Assembly: GCA_032622095.1 (NCBI GenBank) | Contig: CP136064.1 | Location: forward strand, 264,597,863 to 264,661,862 | Source: Siphonodentalium dalli | Lineage: Eukaryota; Mollusca; Scaphopoda; Gadilida; Siphonodentaliidae | Direction: 5' to 3' | DNA: 64,000 bases | Part shown: piece after piece, positions 21,793-33,019 of the stretch | How positions within the stretch are numbered: position 1 is the stretch's first letter | Layout of the letters: each line of letters starts with the position of its first letter | Notes under the pieces: model-generated | Told to the model about the DNA's origin: nothing | The model's database searches: none | The model's input: only the letters and a program-made list of their open reading frames with translations | Made by a program: the position numbers and the translations under genes

Positions 21793-22705
21793 TGTATTGA
21801 TTCTTGCTATGAACAAGTGCACCTCACCCTGTATCCCACCCAAAGGTGGCTTATGACTGAAGTTTATTAACTTATGAAGAATAAAATGGAAAAAACCTGT
21901 TGCATATGAATATTATTCCCCAATGCCATGGCAGATGGACAGAAGCCTAGTCAGACGAACTGAACACATTTCTATGTCCCCTGCCAAATTGTTTTCCTAG
22001 GGGATAACAAAAATATTTTAATATCACTAATAAAGATTAGCATTGATATATCTGATTATTAGCATGAACTCCCATGCTTTGGCCATAATTAAATATCAGT
22101 CGAAATTTACATCGGTATACCTCACATGTATGAGTGAACACCTTACATCGTTTAGGGGCTTATCATATCAGAGCATGTATGTGTGGATGATGCCTAAGTT
22201 TTGATAAAACTGGGTCGGCTATATGTACTTAAGGGACAACAGGTGAGTTAATTGTGACTTTCAGTTCAACACTTCCATGTCTCCATTAACAATAAGTAAA
22301 TGATGCGTCACCATCAGATAATAACCAGTTGTAATGATACCAGAGACAAAAGTGATGTGCTTTTAAAAATTTCACAATTGATTTTTTTTCCATTATCAAT
22401 TCTGCCATCTTTATCAATTTATCATCAAAGTTTTTTCATACCTTTGAGTACACTTTGTTTAGGACTTTGTAAAGGTTTGACAATCAAATCACCAAAAGAA
22501 ATGATTGATGGAAGCTCCCAATAACTCAATAGGTTTTAATGAAAAGGATACTGCTCAAGTTTCAAGTTTCAAGTGGGAAAAGGTCCCTATATGATGAATT
22601 TCTGTAGGTCATGAGATGTTTGTGACTCGTGTATCTAGTTGACTTATCTTTATCAATAATAGAATAAGAGTTCAACTGTGCACTTCTCTAAACTGGTATA
22701 TAAAT
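21793..22705. other. Intron, nothing recognised
   Basis: AT-rich, no repeats shared with the rest of the window that I can see. Confidence 0.3.
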
Positions 22706-22958
22706 TTAACCCTTTCATGATGGGAAGGTGCCGCTTTAAAGATCCTGTGCCAGTGCATTCTCTTATATATGCGAGTCTCCCATAGGGAGCTTCACATACA
22801 TAAGAGAATGCACTGGCTTATAAGGTCAAGGAAAATATTTTTAAGCCAATGTATTCTCTTTTATATGCGATGCTCCATATGGGAGACTTGCATATATAAG
22901 AGATTGCATTGGCACAGGGTTTTCGTAAAATTTCAGGAAGCTCCAGTCATGGAGTTAA
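22706..22958 (+). mobile_element. B MITE copy 6
   Basis: TTAACCCTTTCATGATGGGAA start. The right end is shortened to TCATGGAGTTAA, losing the AAGGG of the terminus. Both hairpins are present. Confidence 0.8.
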
Positions 22959-23559
22959 AGAAATAATACAGACAATAGCACTGGTATAACTGTTGCAAAG
23001 ATAAATAAGAATCCATAGCGCATAATTTAGCTATTGAAATGAAAGCTGGTCACAATATTGTATTATCGAAGAATTTTCTTTTGATCCAACAAAACGGATT
23101 AATTTTGAATAAGAATCAATGTGGCACACCTTCTAAGGGAACCTTTCCCCAAAAAAATAAAGACATTGTTTAATTGTACAAAGCTAAGTATCCAGGTTCA
23201 GATATATTGGGTCTACAACATTTCAACTAAAGCCGGCACATTTACACAAAGTTTCATATTATGTCAACCAAATATCGTATGGACTATTAGTTGAGTCGGC
23301 GAAGTGTCATGTAGACAATATGTATTTAGATGAAGCGTCTGACACCATTTATTTTGTATTCCCCTGAGAAACAAAAATTGTGTAAATGGTTTTTTTTCTT
23401 AGAAAAAGGCCATTATATTTCCTCAAATTCAAGTCGGTAAACAATGTGCCAAAAATAGGTAAATTTGCCCAAAATAAATATGAGAACTGGTGGCAATGCT
23501 AATTTTTTATTGCACAGCTATCTTTATATATCTATACTAAACACTGAAATTATGCCTAC
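22959..23559. other. Intron, nothing recognised
   Basis: No repeat or exon signal recognised. Confidence 0.3.
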
Positions 23560-23927
23560 TTAACCCTTTACCCAACAGAACGGCCCTGTGCCAATGCATT
23601 CTCTTATATATGCGATTCGACCATAGGTCGCCTCCATATATAAGAGAATGCATTGGCTTAACACATTAAAAATTATAAAATTGTTAAAGATTGTAAGAAA
23701 AAATGGCCAATGCATTCTCTTATATATGCGAGGCAACCTATGGTCGACTCGCATATATAAGAGAATGCATTGGCACAGGGTATAACTGTAACTATCACAA
23801 TGTGGTCAAGGAGCCGGTTCCAATGATATCCATATTTGTATGGTTCTATTGAGACAGACCGAAGATAGTTTAGGCTGTTGAAGCTTTATTTGGCCGGTTT
23901 TGGCCGGTTTGTTGGGTAAAGGGTTAA
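23560..23927 (+). mobile_element. A MITE copy 4, abutting D
   Basis: Spacer between hairpins is shortened, and the first hairpin loop has GATTCGACC and a deletion in its right arm. Its right TTAA (23924..23927) is also the left TTAA of the D element. Confidence 0.9.
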
Positions 23928-24115
23928 CCCTTTCTATACTAAATACTCAATTCCTTAGAATGTTCAGATAATAAGTTTAACACTAGACCAGTAGGTAGTT
24001 TGTTAAACTTATTATCTGAACATTTCCCACCAAAGAATACGAATCTTTCGGCAATTGTATTAGCTTTTCGACTGTCTGTCGTCTGCCTTTATTGCATGAA
24101 CACCCCTCCAGGTGA

Positions 24116-24369
24116 TTAACCCTTTCATGATGGGAGCTGTGCTGGTGCAGCTTTAAAGATAGTGTGTCAGTGCATGAGAGTCTCCCATAAGGAGCCTCGC
24201 ATATATATAAAGAGAATGCACTGGCTTATAAGGTCAAGGTAAATATTGTTAGGCCAATGTATTCTCTTATATATGCGAGGCTCACTATGGGAGACTCGCA
24301 TATATAAGAGAATCCATTGGCACAGGGTTTTCACAAAATTTCAGGAAACTCCAGTAATTAAAGGGTTAA
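24116..24369 (+). mobile_element. B MITE copy 7, nested in D
   Basis: TTAACCCTTTCATGATGGGAG start; right end CAGTAATTAAAGGGTTAA. The first hairpin arm is truncated (GTGCATGAGAGTCTCCC). Confidence 0.85.
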
Positions 24370-24384
24370 TAGACCATTCCGACA

Positions 24385-24601
24385 TACAGTAATGCTCTAA
24401 TTAATCGACTCCTTAAACACAGCAGAATTATGGGTAACTTTTCAGGATTTAGTCGGAAATATGGCTTGTTGCCATTCATCGGAAAGCTCTCCCCAAGAGC
24501 TTTCCGATGAATGGCAACAAGCCATATTTCCGACTAAATCCTGAAAAGTTACCCATAATTCTGCTGTGTTTAAGGAGTCGATTAATTAGAGCATTACTAT
24601 A
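24385..24601. mobile_element. F MITE, nested in D
   Basis: Full palindrome of the GCTCTAATTAATC subtype. TA target is intact at left; the right end is ATTACTATA. Confidence 0.88.
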
Positions 24602-24849
24602 CATATTTATAACTGATCTGGAAAATCCATTTAGTATAGAACGGGTTAATATCAATGAAATGTAATCTCGGTCTTTCATTCTTGGAAATCAAATGCAAGA
24701 ATTTCAAGTTTTAATGTCAAAATTGTAAAATGTTCTGCTAACAGGCCGAACCATGGATGACAACGAGATGGTAGTTGTGGGACTTCCAGTTTGTGTTTGT
24801 ACTAACTGCCTCTTCTGGGACTAAACCACAAAATACCAAGTTTCAAGGC

Positions 24850-25240
24850 ACCTGAAGATCCAAAACTAATGTTATCACCCAGAAACCAAAAACCAAAAAA
24901 AAATGGAAAAAAAAAAAGAAGGGCCATAACTCCTGACACCTTAGGGACAAATTTGAATTTGACCAAGTTTATGGGATTTTTGCTCACAACAATAAGGTAT
25001 CGTCTTCTGTCCAGAAGTGTCCAAAAATTTCCAAGTCAAAAGATATCCATGGAGTATTGGGACTTTTGTCTGAATCCAATTTTAACATGTTTGTGAGACT
25101 TAATAATGAGACAATATATATTGAATTTGTGGGACTTTCAAAAAGTCTCATGAGCCAGAAAAAAAGTCCCAGAACATACAATACATAGAGACGCCCTGGT
25201 GTGCCCAAATTACACCAATCAAAATGCCTGGCCATTTGTC
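24850..25240 (+). repeat. GGGCCATAACTC-type repeat
   Basis: CCAAGTTTCAAGGCACC, then GGGCCATAACTCCTGACACC and AATTTGAATTTGACC. The wording resembles the block near 40280. The inverted CAAAAAGTCTCATGAG and GACTTTTGTC words suggest a further foldback. No ends defined. Confidence 0.35.
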
Positions 25241-25267
25241 ATATCTGTCATATCTGCAGATTCTTAC

Positions 25268-25454
25268 CTGGGTAATTTCTACTACTGGAATCTGTTGATA
25301 GGGTGATTAGGGGTGTCTCAGTCACCCCACTCCCCTCGGCTGACCCTTCCACATCCTCTGTTATAGGTGCGTCTTTAGGGAAGTCTTCATCATCTAGCAA
25401 CGTTTCAACTTTTTTCTTTACGAGTTCATCTTCTCCGAAATTGAAATCGTTTTC
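25268..25454 (-). CDS. Exon: acidic Ser-Gly region, glycosaminoglycan-attachment type
   Basis: The minus strand shows a strong pyrimidine tract ending aaatttcag, a 187-bp open exon, and donor gtaaga. Phase is 0 at entry and 1 at exit. The 62-residue product is rich in Asp and Glu (FGEDEL, LLDDEDFPKD), has a Lys-rich patch (VKKKVE), then the motif EGSAEGSG and a Thr/Ser-rich tail. Ser-Gly preceded by acidic residues is the usual xylosylation context for heparan or chondroitin sulfate. An acidic Ser-Gly segment just upstream of a SEA domain is the arrangement of perlecan domain I. I place it in the same gene as the SEA exons because strand and order agree, although 22 kb of repeat-filled intron separates them. 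Splice signals are good; membership in the same gene is inferred. Confidence 0.6.
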
Positions 25455-25528
25455 CTGAAATTTAGAAGAGTAGAAGTTTAGTGATGCTGAATGGGACAAA
25501 AAATCCTTTTATATCGAGTTATAGTCAG

Positions 25529-25592
25529 CAAATAGTGTTTCTGTCATTTGCAGAATGAGGTACCAGAGGTGAATTTAGTGATGCTACCCCAA
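25529..25592 (+). mobile_element. G element fragment
   Basis: CTGTCATTTGCAGAATGAGG to GAATTTAGTGATGCTACCCC, left arm only. It lies 75 bp upstream of the acidic exon acceptor. Confidence 0.65.
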
Positions 25593-26329
25593 ACAGAGAC
25601 CCAATAATTGAGTACTGAAGAACTAGAATGGAGTTCTTAAGTACTAGAATGGTAAGTTTAATAGCAACCCATCAAGAACCAGTTTAGCTATGAATAGGAC
25701 TAGACATCTCAGCTGGACAAATATTCAAATTTAACATGAATTATAGAATGGAAATGTACTTAAAGAAAGGAAATGTATATAGTAGTATCCCAATGGCATT
25801 CCAAAAAAAACTCCTAACATTTAAATGGAATTTTAAGAAAGAATGAATGGGATGAGTGACGTAGGTCTGAGTACACAATGAGTGTCGACTAGGACACACC
25901 AAGTCAATTCCCCGTTTCTCAATTCCGCGTGCAAGGTCCAACACCCTCAATCCCGCATGCAAGGTCCAACACCCCGCGTGTGCGACCTTTCATGTTTAAT
26001 ATGTCAGGGAATATCATAATTGGTACAAAATAATTGCAGTAGGTTTTTCATACAAATATGAGCGGAAGTGAGATAGAACAGACCCATTTCGTCAGGTTCA
26101 GATTTCCGATTCATTACTGCAATAGGTAACTATGTTCAAACATGTGCTAAAATATACGGCTAAAAATGTGAAGAATGACAACAAGAATCTCAGTCAAAAA
26201 TGTGTGAGTGATACTTGATTGGGTGATTTTGGACGAAAAAAATCACATGGAGTCTATCAACTAACTTCTTATAGACATCTGTTTGGGAAATATTGGCCCT
26301 GGGCAACTGGAGTTAGATTGAGCTAGTCT
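25593..26329. other. Intron with a 30-bp duplication
   Basis: GCAAGGTCCAACACC occurs twice at 25931..25976. Nothing else recognised. Confidence 0.4.
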
Positions 26330-26335
26330 ATGTGG

Positions 26336-26635
26336 GAGGCCCCCCACCCCCACCCCCCTGGAATACGGAATACCACTTAACACAGAGGGTGGAATACGGA
26401 ATACCAGTTAAATTTTCTATTGCTGTACGAACACCGGTCATCCCGCAGTGTCCACGTCTAAAATGATCTAAAATGAAGATGATTATTATGATCATTTTTT
26501 GGAAGGTGTCGAAGGTCGGCGTACGAATACCAGTATTTTTGGAATACCGAATACCTCCTAACAGAGGGACTGGAATACGGCGTACCTCATAACAGGGCAT
26601 GGAATACGGTGTACGAAAAGGGGGAGTGGGGCCTC
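26336..26635. mobile_element. MITE R with ATGTGG duplication and GGAATACGG repeats
   Basis: GAGGCCCC starts and GGGGCCTC ends the element, inside ATGTGG at 26330..26335 and 26636..26641. The word GGAATACGG or close variants recurs on both sides of an AT-rich core. No coding capacity. Family not recognised; a 6-bp duplication leaves several superfamilies open. Confidence 0.7.
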
Positions 26636-26641
26636 ATGTGG

Positions 26642-27164
26642 AGGTGAAATGCTTCACTGGTGCATGCCTCAGCAATAAAACATAAAATATAAAATCACAC
26701 CCACAACAGCCCACAAAAGTTTTTTCCTGAGAAATGGTTAATTTGACTTGGCATGGCCTTAAACACAGTAAGAACAGGTACACCAGTCAGATAATACACC
26801 TGTGATTAACTAATGTAGCAATTCACCTGGAATCAAATCTCTTGAACCTATACAATCATCAGATGACTGAATAGAGCATGAAATGAGCTAATTTATCAGT
26901 ATAATGGAGGGCCTGGGGAGACAGAGACACCATTACTGATCAACCTATAAGAATCCTGACTCCATTCATCAAGAATCTCCCTCTAAATAACTACACCCCT
27001 CTGTTATATTCTGTGAGTGGATTATCTTAAATGGATGATTGTAGGTTTGGCCAACTGAGATTTCACAGAAAATTTGTTGCTGAAATGAGTTTTATGGCCG
27101 TATCATTAACTATAGCCACCATGCATAAGACCACATGGACTGATACCAGCAGTCTGGTATTAGT
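26642..27164. other. Intron, nothing recognised
   Basis: No repeat or exon signal recognised. Confidence 0.3.
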
Positions 27165-27564
27165 TTAACCCTTTACCCAACAGAAGGGCCCTGTGCCAAT
27201 GCATTCTCTTATATATGCGAGTCGACCATAGGTCGCCTCGCATATATAAGAGAATGCATTGGCTTAACACATTAAAAATTACAAAATTGTTAAAGATTGT
27301 AAGAAAAAATGGTAAAAAGTGTTAAAAAAAGATTTTTTTTAGGCCAATGCATTCTCTTATATATGCGAGGCGACCTATGGTCGACTCGCATATATAAGAG
27401 AATGCATTGGCACAGGGTATAACTGTAACTATCACAATGTGGTCAATGAGCCGGTTCCAATGATATCCATATTTGTATGGTTTTATTGAGACAGACCCAA
27501 GATAATTTAGGCTGTTGAAGCTTTATTTGGCCGGTTTTGGCCGGTTTATTGGGTAAAGGGTTAA
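27165..27564 (+). mobile_element. A MITE copy 5
   Basis: Complete. Short side has AAGGGCCCTG. Long side has the GACCCAAGATAATTTAGG variant shared with copies 6, 10 and 15, so this is a sub-lineage. Confidence 0.9.
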
Positions 27565-27644
27565 TCAACTCTATTGGAATTACCCCATGCACTGGCAAAT
27601 TCTAAAAACTGTACTGGAGTTATAATATATCAGATTGGATGAGG

Positions 27645-27716
27645 CCAGGCTCAAAATATGGTGCTGGACATTTGCAGAATGAAGTCCCCAGAGGGTGAAT
27701 TTAGTGATGCTACCCG
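27645..27716 (+). mobile_element. G element fragment
   Basis: GGACATTTGCAGAATGAAGTC to TAGTGATGCTACCC; right arm lost. Confidence 0.6.
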
Positions 27717-28080
27717 GCACAACATAATATGATTTAAAGTTTCTAATTCATCTTACAACTTGAAACTGGATTATTTCAAATAAAGACAAAATGGTTTGTG
27801 AAAAAGATTGTTTCTTTATACACTGTTCTTATTAGTCTGTTGGTGCTTGGGGGTTTAAAAATAGTGGGTGTGCATTAGTTGAAAAATATATTAAATGAAT
27901 AAAAACAAAAGTTTTACCTACCAACCCAGCTGACCTACAGACCCTATTTTTTCAATCTGTTAGCAGAAACAAAGGTATTTTAGGCCTTGATTTGATCATC
28001 CATGTGCAAAAACCTACAGTTTTTGTTTTAATATCGAAATATCTCATGAGTGTCTGGAAAGAAATATCGAATTTTCACGA
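27717..28080. other. Intron, nothing recognised
   Basis: A minus acceptor-like tract at 27960 and donor-like GTAGGT at 27916 bracket 35 bp, too weak to call. Confidence 0.25.
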
Positions 28081-28221
28081 GCGGCTTGTTGCCATTCATC
28101 GAAAAGCTCGCAGTGAGAGCTTTCCGATGAATGGCAACAAGCCATATTTCCGACTAAATCCTGAAAAGTTACCCATAATTCTGCAGTGGTTTAGGAGTTG
28201 ATTATTTAGAGCATTACTGTA
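28081..28221. mobile_element. F MITE, left half lost
   Basis: It starts at GGCTTGTTGCCATTCATCG, runs through the centre and the full right arm to GAGCATTACTGTA. Confidence 0.8.
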
Positions 28222-29190
28222 ACCAATAAAAATTGCTTTCCACAACACTGCTGAGGCAGCCATATGCTGGTAAAACAGGTGGTGACTTAGCAAATGTAAC
28301 ATAAGTACAATTGACCTGTAGCACCAAGCTAATCTCAAGAAACATAAATTATAAGGAATATGAGTTTGTCTGGTGTAAATATTTATGTACAATAAATCTG
28401 CTGATAGCTGGTACAGCTCTTACTGACAGACCAGTTTGTTTTGTTTTCTATACTGCTGATAGGTAGTTTCTAAATGGACTGGATAAAGAAGTGGGGGAAA
28501 TCTAAATACAGGCCATAAACAAAGACAGGCCAAATGCACTGAGGAAATAGTTGGTGCCAGGATAAAATACACTGATATATTGTAGATATGTCAGGCTTTA
28601 TGGCTGTTGGTATATTGTATGCAGGCCAAATCAGTCTAGGTAGCTCAGAAACATGTTTGTGTGTATAATATATAGCTACCCAGGGATGATTATCATCAGC
28701 CATAAACTGTAACAAAAGTTCATTTCTTTGATGTATGATCATATATATACACTGATTTATGGAAACAAACCCACTGCATATCTCAAAGTCTGTAACATGA
28801 ACTACCTTGTAAATATTTATGGCTGCTGACAAGTACATTTATTGTGTGTGTGGGCATGGTACAGTGAGAGTTTATTTGTGAAACCCAGAATGGGGAAATG
28901 CTACCTTTTATCAGAGAATTCCACCTAAAACATTGATTTACATTGATTTAATCTTTCATTTCAGAACATCTAAGATATTAATTTTGGCAGTTGTTTCAGG
29001 GCTGCCCGAAGCAACCAATGGTCGGGCAGGCCTGGGGGGACCTTCCTGATAACAGCATGTGTTTGGTCCTAAGTAATGCATAAAATTAATGGGGGGGGGG
29101 CACTAGGGAGCATGAACAAATGAATGCAAACATCCAATAATAAAAATTGAAGACCATGGTAAGAAAATCTAGAGGGGTCTTTGCTGAAAC
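28222..29190. other. Intron, nothing recognised
   Basis: A 122-codon minus open stretch (28470..28838) shows no domain. There is a G-run near 29090. Confidence 0.3.
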
Positions 29191-29660
29191 ATTTATGGTG
29201 TTAGTACCATGCTACATAATTTTGGTGATTAACCCTTTACCCAACAGAACGGCCCTGTGCCAATGCATTCTCTTATATATGCGAGTCGACCATAGGTCGC
29301 CTCGCATATATAAGAGAATGCATTGGCTTAACACATATTAAAAATGATAAAATTGTCAAAGAATGTAGAAAAATATTTATAAAAATTGTTAAAAAATGGT
29401 AGGCCAATGATTCTCTTATATATGCGAGGCGACCTATGGTCGACTCGCATATATAAGAGAATGCATTGGCACAGGGCATAACTATAACCATCACAATGTG
29501 GTCAATGAGCCGGTTCCAATGATATCCATATTTGTATGGTTTTATTGAGACAGACCCAAGATAATTTAGGCTGTTGCAGCTTTATTTTGCCGTTTTGTTG
29601 GGTAAAGGGTTAAAACAAACAGAAAGCAGTGAAGATTTTTAATAATTTCATGTTAAGATT
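29191..29660 (+). repeat. Repeat T copy split by A
   Basis: GCTACATAATTTTGGTGATTAA precedes and TTAAAACAAACAGAAAGCAG follows the A insertion. The joined sequence occurs unbroken at 54627..54690. Confidence 0.75.
29229..29613 (+). mobile_element. A MITE copy 6, with empty-site match
   Basis: Both TTAA are intact. The long side lacks one GGCCGGTTTT repeat. Its spacer (AATGATAAAATTGTCAAAG) is a variant shared with copy 9. Confidence 0.92.
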
Positions 29661-29925
29661 AAGATTACGGTGTTTGCAATATTCTTTTCCTGACAGTTGT
29701 TATTCCATTTCTGATTCCAGAATTACCATGGTTACATGTGTTCAAAGTATTTTATATGATTTTAACAGTCTTTCTGGGACATAGAAAGAAGTTCAGTTAT
29801 CTATAAACCTATTTCGGAATTCCGGAAAAAATTCAACAGCAATTATTATTAGGTGTATTTTGAAGCAAACAGTCATGTGGATTTAAATACATTTTGCAGC
29901 GATATGTATTGGTTTATACCCTGGC

Positions 29926-30358
29926 AATGGTGTGTCTGGCATTTGCCGAATGAGGTCCCCAGAGGGTGAATTTAGTAATGCTATTAAACGATGGGCTAGC
30001 AACACCAAATTCACCCTCTGGGAACCTCAGTTTGCTTAACTTTAAGGCTCAACTGCTATGGGAGACCGAGGATCAGATTGATATTCCCCAGTTGAAGTTG
30101 GTGATATTCACCCATTAGTCGCCTCAATTACTAGTATGCATTTTATGATCTGCAAATTAGGGGATATAGAAACTGAACAGAAGAGATGAAGTAACTAAAA
30201 ACAATGTTAATTTGAGACTATAGATACTTCCCGGACGATGAGGACTAAGTGGATTGAGGTCCCCAGAGGGTGAATTTGGTGATGCTAGCCCACTGTGTGG
30301 GGTAGCATCACTAAATTCACACTCTGGGACCTCATTCTGCAAATGTCAGACATACTTT
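29926..30358. mobile_element. G element, long form
   Basis: Palindromic modules at both ends (CCCCAGAGGGTGAATTTAGT and complement) flank an interior with GGATATAGAAACTGAAC and TTGAGACTATAGATACTTCC. The terminal CAAG is not preserved. Confidence 0.75.
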
Positions 30359-30774
30359 TCTCTATTGTAGCATATCGAACCATCATGGATCTCCAGAATA
30401 GATTTGATATACCTCCAACAGCACATATCTCTGTCTTGGTTTTGTTTTCTTTAGAAATAATCTACAATGCTTGCCAATGTTCATGGTACATTGCTGAATG
30501 ACAGAACAGAAGGAAATATCCATTTCTAACACATTTACTGACAAATGGAATTTTTGTGATGTCAATGCTCTGTCCGTTGGAAACACAAATTGGCAGGATG
30601 TGTCTGAGATGCTCATGGCCAACTGCTCCGAGGTTCATTTATTCTGAATATAATTATTACACATGTTTCAGAATAGTGTAAATGTGTTTCAGAATGTTAT
30701 GTTTTGGAAAAAATCTTATAAATTAAAACTGGATGATCTACATTTACCCCCCCCCCCCCCCCCCCCGATAATCA
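30359..30774. other. Intron with poly-C run
   Basis: A 20-C run at 30747..30766 abuts the Helitron-like element. Nothing else recognised. Confidence 0.4.
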
Positions 30775-31393
30775 TCTCATATATATTTTGAAGACCTCTG
30801 TTTGTCTGTTTGTCTGTATGTTTGTCATTTATACAAATCTACGATTCTCGACCGATCGGGACGAAACTTGGTAAGTGTGTGTAGTTTGACCAGGCGGTCG
30901 ACGTTGTCGTATTGGCGAGCCCGTGCGGCGCCCGCTTCGCGCAGACGAGATCTCGGAAACGGGTGGAGCTATCGACTTGAAATTTGGTATGTGAATGTAT
31001 CTTGCCCCGGATACGAATTTTATCGGGTCGCCGAGCCCGTGCGACCGCCAGCTTCGCGCATGCGCAGACCAGATCTCGGAAACAGGTGGAGCTATCGACT
31101 TGAAATTTGGTATGTGAATGTATCTTGCCCCGGATACGAATTTTATCGGGTCGCCGAGCCCGTGCGACGCCAGCTTCGCGCATGCGCAGACCAGATCTCG
31201 GAAACGGGTGGAGCTATCGACTTGAAATTTGGTATGTGAATGTATCTTGCCCCGGATACGAATTTTATCGGGTCGCCGAGCCCGTGCGACGCCAGCTTCG
31301 CGCATGCGCAGACCAGATCTCGGAAACGGGTAGAGCTATCGACTTGAAATTTGGTTTTTGAATAGCCCGGACAACGTCGGGCTCATCGGCTAG
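30775..31393 (+). mobile_element. Helitron-like element 1 with 122-bp internal minisatellite
   Basis: It begins TCTCATATATATTTTGAAG after an A. Near the 3' end AGCCCG and CGGGCT form a stem (31364..31383), and CTAG closes at 31390..31393 before a T. TC start, 3' hairpin and CTRR end are Helitron features. The body holds about four 122-bp units with CGACTTGAAATTTGGTATG and GCCCGTGCGACGCCAGC. No Rep/helicase coding. GC-rich relative to its surroundings. Confidence 0.65.
30955..31345 (+). repeat. 122-bp minisatellite, four units
   Basis: GGAGCTATCGACTTGAAATT recurs at about 30965, 31088 and 31210, with a variant at 31332. Open frames on both strands across it arise from the repetition. Confidence 0.85.
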
Positions 31394-31795
31394 TCTATTA
31401 TATATTTTGGAACTTCTGTCTGTCTGTATGTGTGTTATAGACTCGAAAACTGCTCCACCGATCAGACTCAAATTTGGTATGTAGGCGTACTTTGATCCTG
31501 GGAACAATATGGGCGGGTCCAATTATATGTGTGACCGTGTCCTTGACTTTGACCTTGCTCATATACGCTCATATCTGACTCAAATTTCTGGACTCAAATT
31601 TGGTATGTAGGCTTACTTTGATCCCGGGAACAATTTGGCGGGTCTAATTTCATGTTAGACCATGTCCTTGACTTGACCTCGCTCATATATGCTCATATAG
31701 GCATGTTTCTGGACGATGCTGTATATTCTGCCCAGACGGAGGCGATCTCAAAGAAATCCCTAAATAGCCTGGACGAAGTCGAGCACATCAACTAG
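31394..31795 (+). mobile_element. Helitron-like element 2, head-to-tail with element 1
   Basis: It begins TCTATTATATATTTTGGAAC directly after the CTAG of element 1 and ends AACTAG before T, preceded by an imperfect AGCCTGGACGAAGTC hairpin. Two units contain CAAATTTGGTATGTAGGC (31470 and 31592). Confidence 0.6.
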
Positions 31796-33019
31796 TTATT
31801 TATAGTCTTAATGTTAGAAATATAATTTTTAAGACCAAGAATCTGTACTTTAATGTGTGGATGTCACTCAATATTGACTTTTATAGCCGACAGTCCAATC
31901 ATTTCAATTCACTTATATATTACTTTGTTGATGACAAATATATCAAACTTAATATTTATCTGAAAGTATTCAATGAAAAAAAACATTAACTTTGTTGTAA
32001 AACATCATGGGGTCCATCAAAGTAGATTATTTTTTAAGAAACTGACTTCACTTTAATTAGTATAATTGAATCAGTGAATAAATAACTTAAAATAAGTGCA
32101 ATTTAATGAACATGTTGACACAAGCTTTGTAATTGACAATATACAAGTCTAACTTTCCTACAAACTGTGCTTATTCGACCACTTCAAAAACCCAGATAGC
32201 CACCCACCCACGACATGAGTTCCTATTGAACAACTTCAACAGTGACTTTATTTAGGCCTTCCAGCAGTGGGTGACTGATATTATGAAACGGCATACACTG
32301 CGATGTCAATGGGTCGGTCATTGAGCCTGCATGCACTGCTGGGTAATTGCGGACATGCCGCGGAATTCTTGTGTCGAGTTATGTACTCAGTTAGCGCTCC
32401 TGTTGTGCAGTCACAATAATCTTAGGGCAATGCTGTTGAACTGAAATAACCCACAGCTATAGTTGTTTGCCAACGAACCATTCACACGGATAGTTTAAAT
32501 ATGTTAGCAGTCTGCATTTGAGAGTTTAAGGAGACATTTGATCTTGTGACTAGGCACAACTGGCGCACAGGACACTTTCATTGTGGGTGTAAATTGCTAG
32601 TACAAAGCAATAAAAACATATATATATATATCAAACCTGTGGTCTGTGTGTGTATCTGTGTGTAACTCAGTCATGATTTTGGCACATGTATAACTTTTCA
32701 CTCTTACATCCATTTTAGCCCAAATTTGGAACATACGATGCGACACATCTTAGAATATGACACACAAATTTACAGGCTGATCGGTTATAGATGGCCTGAG
32801 ATAGTACATTTTCCAAGCATCGCGATGGCAAAAACTCCGTCAGCGATTACGAGTGATTTGGCATATGAAAGCACGGGCATCGCTGAGAGCACTAAGAGAA
32901 CTCTATAGCGATCTATGTCCTGCAATCAAGTGCATGATAGATATAAGAGTTATGTCGCTTCCATTAGTAAACTGACAAAATGCTATAGACCCATCATTTT
33001 TGACAGGCAATCCCCTAGT
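31796..33019. other. Intron, nothing recognised
   Basis: An AT microsatellite at 32618..32630 is followed by GTGTGTGTATCTGTGTGTAA. No exon found. Confidence 0.35.

Larger units (their letters stand above)
23924..24649 (+). mobile_element. D MITE carrying B and F insertions
   Basis: TTAACCCTTTCTATACTAAAT starts and ATTTAGTATAGAACGGGTTAA ends it. Inside lies an inverted pair, ATGTTCAGATAATAAG and CTTATTATCTGAACAT. B occupies 24116..24369 and F 24385..24601. Without them the host is about 250 bp. Confidence 0.8.

Noticed and set aside
28470-28838. 122-codon minus frame
   Set aside because: No recognisable domain, no splice context and biased composition.
30802-31305. 145- and 158-codon frames on opposite strands
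   Set aside because: Produced by the GC-rich 122-bp units of the Helitron-like element; three frames are open at once, as expected from repeats with few stops.
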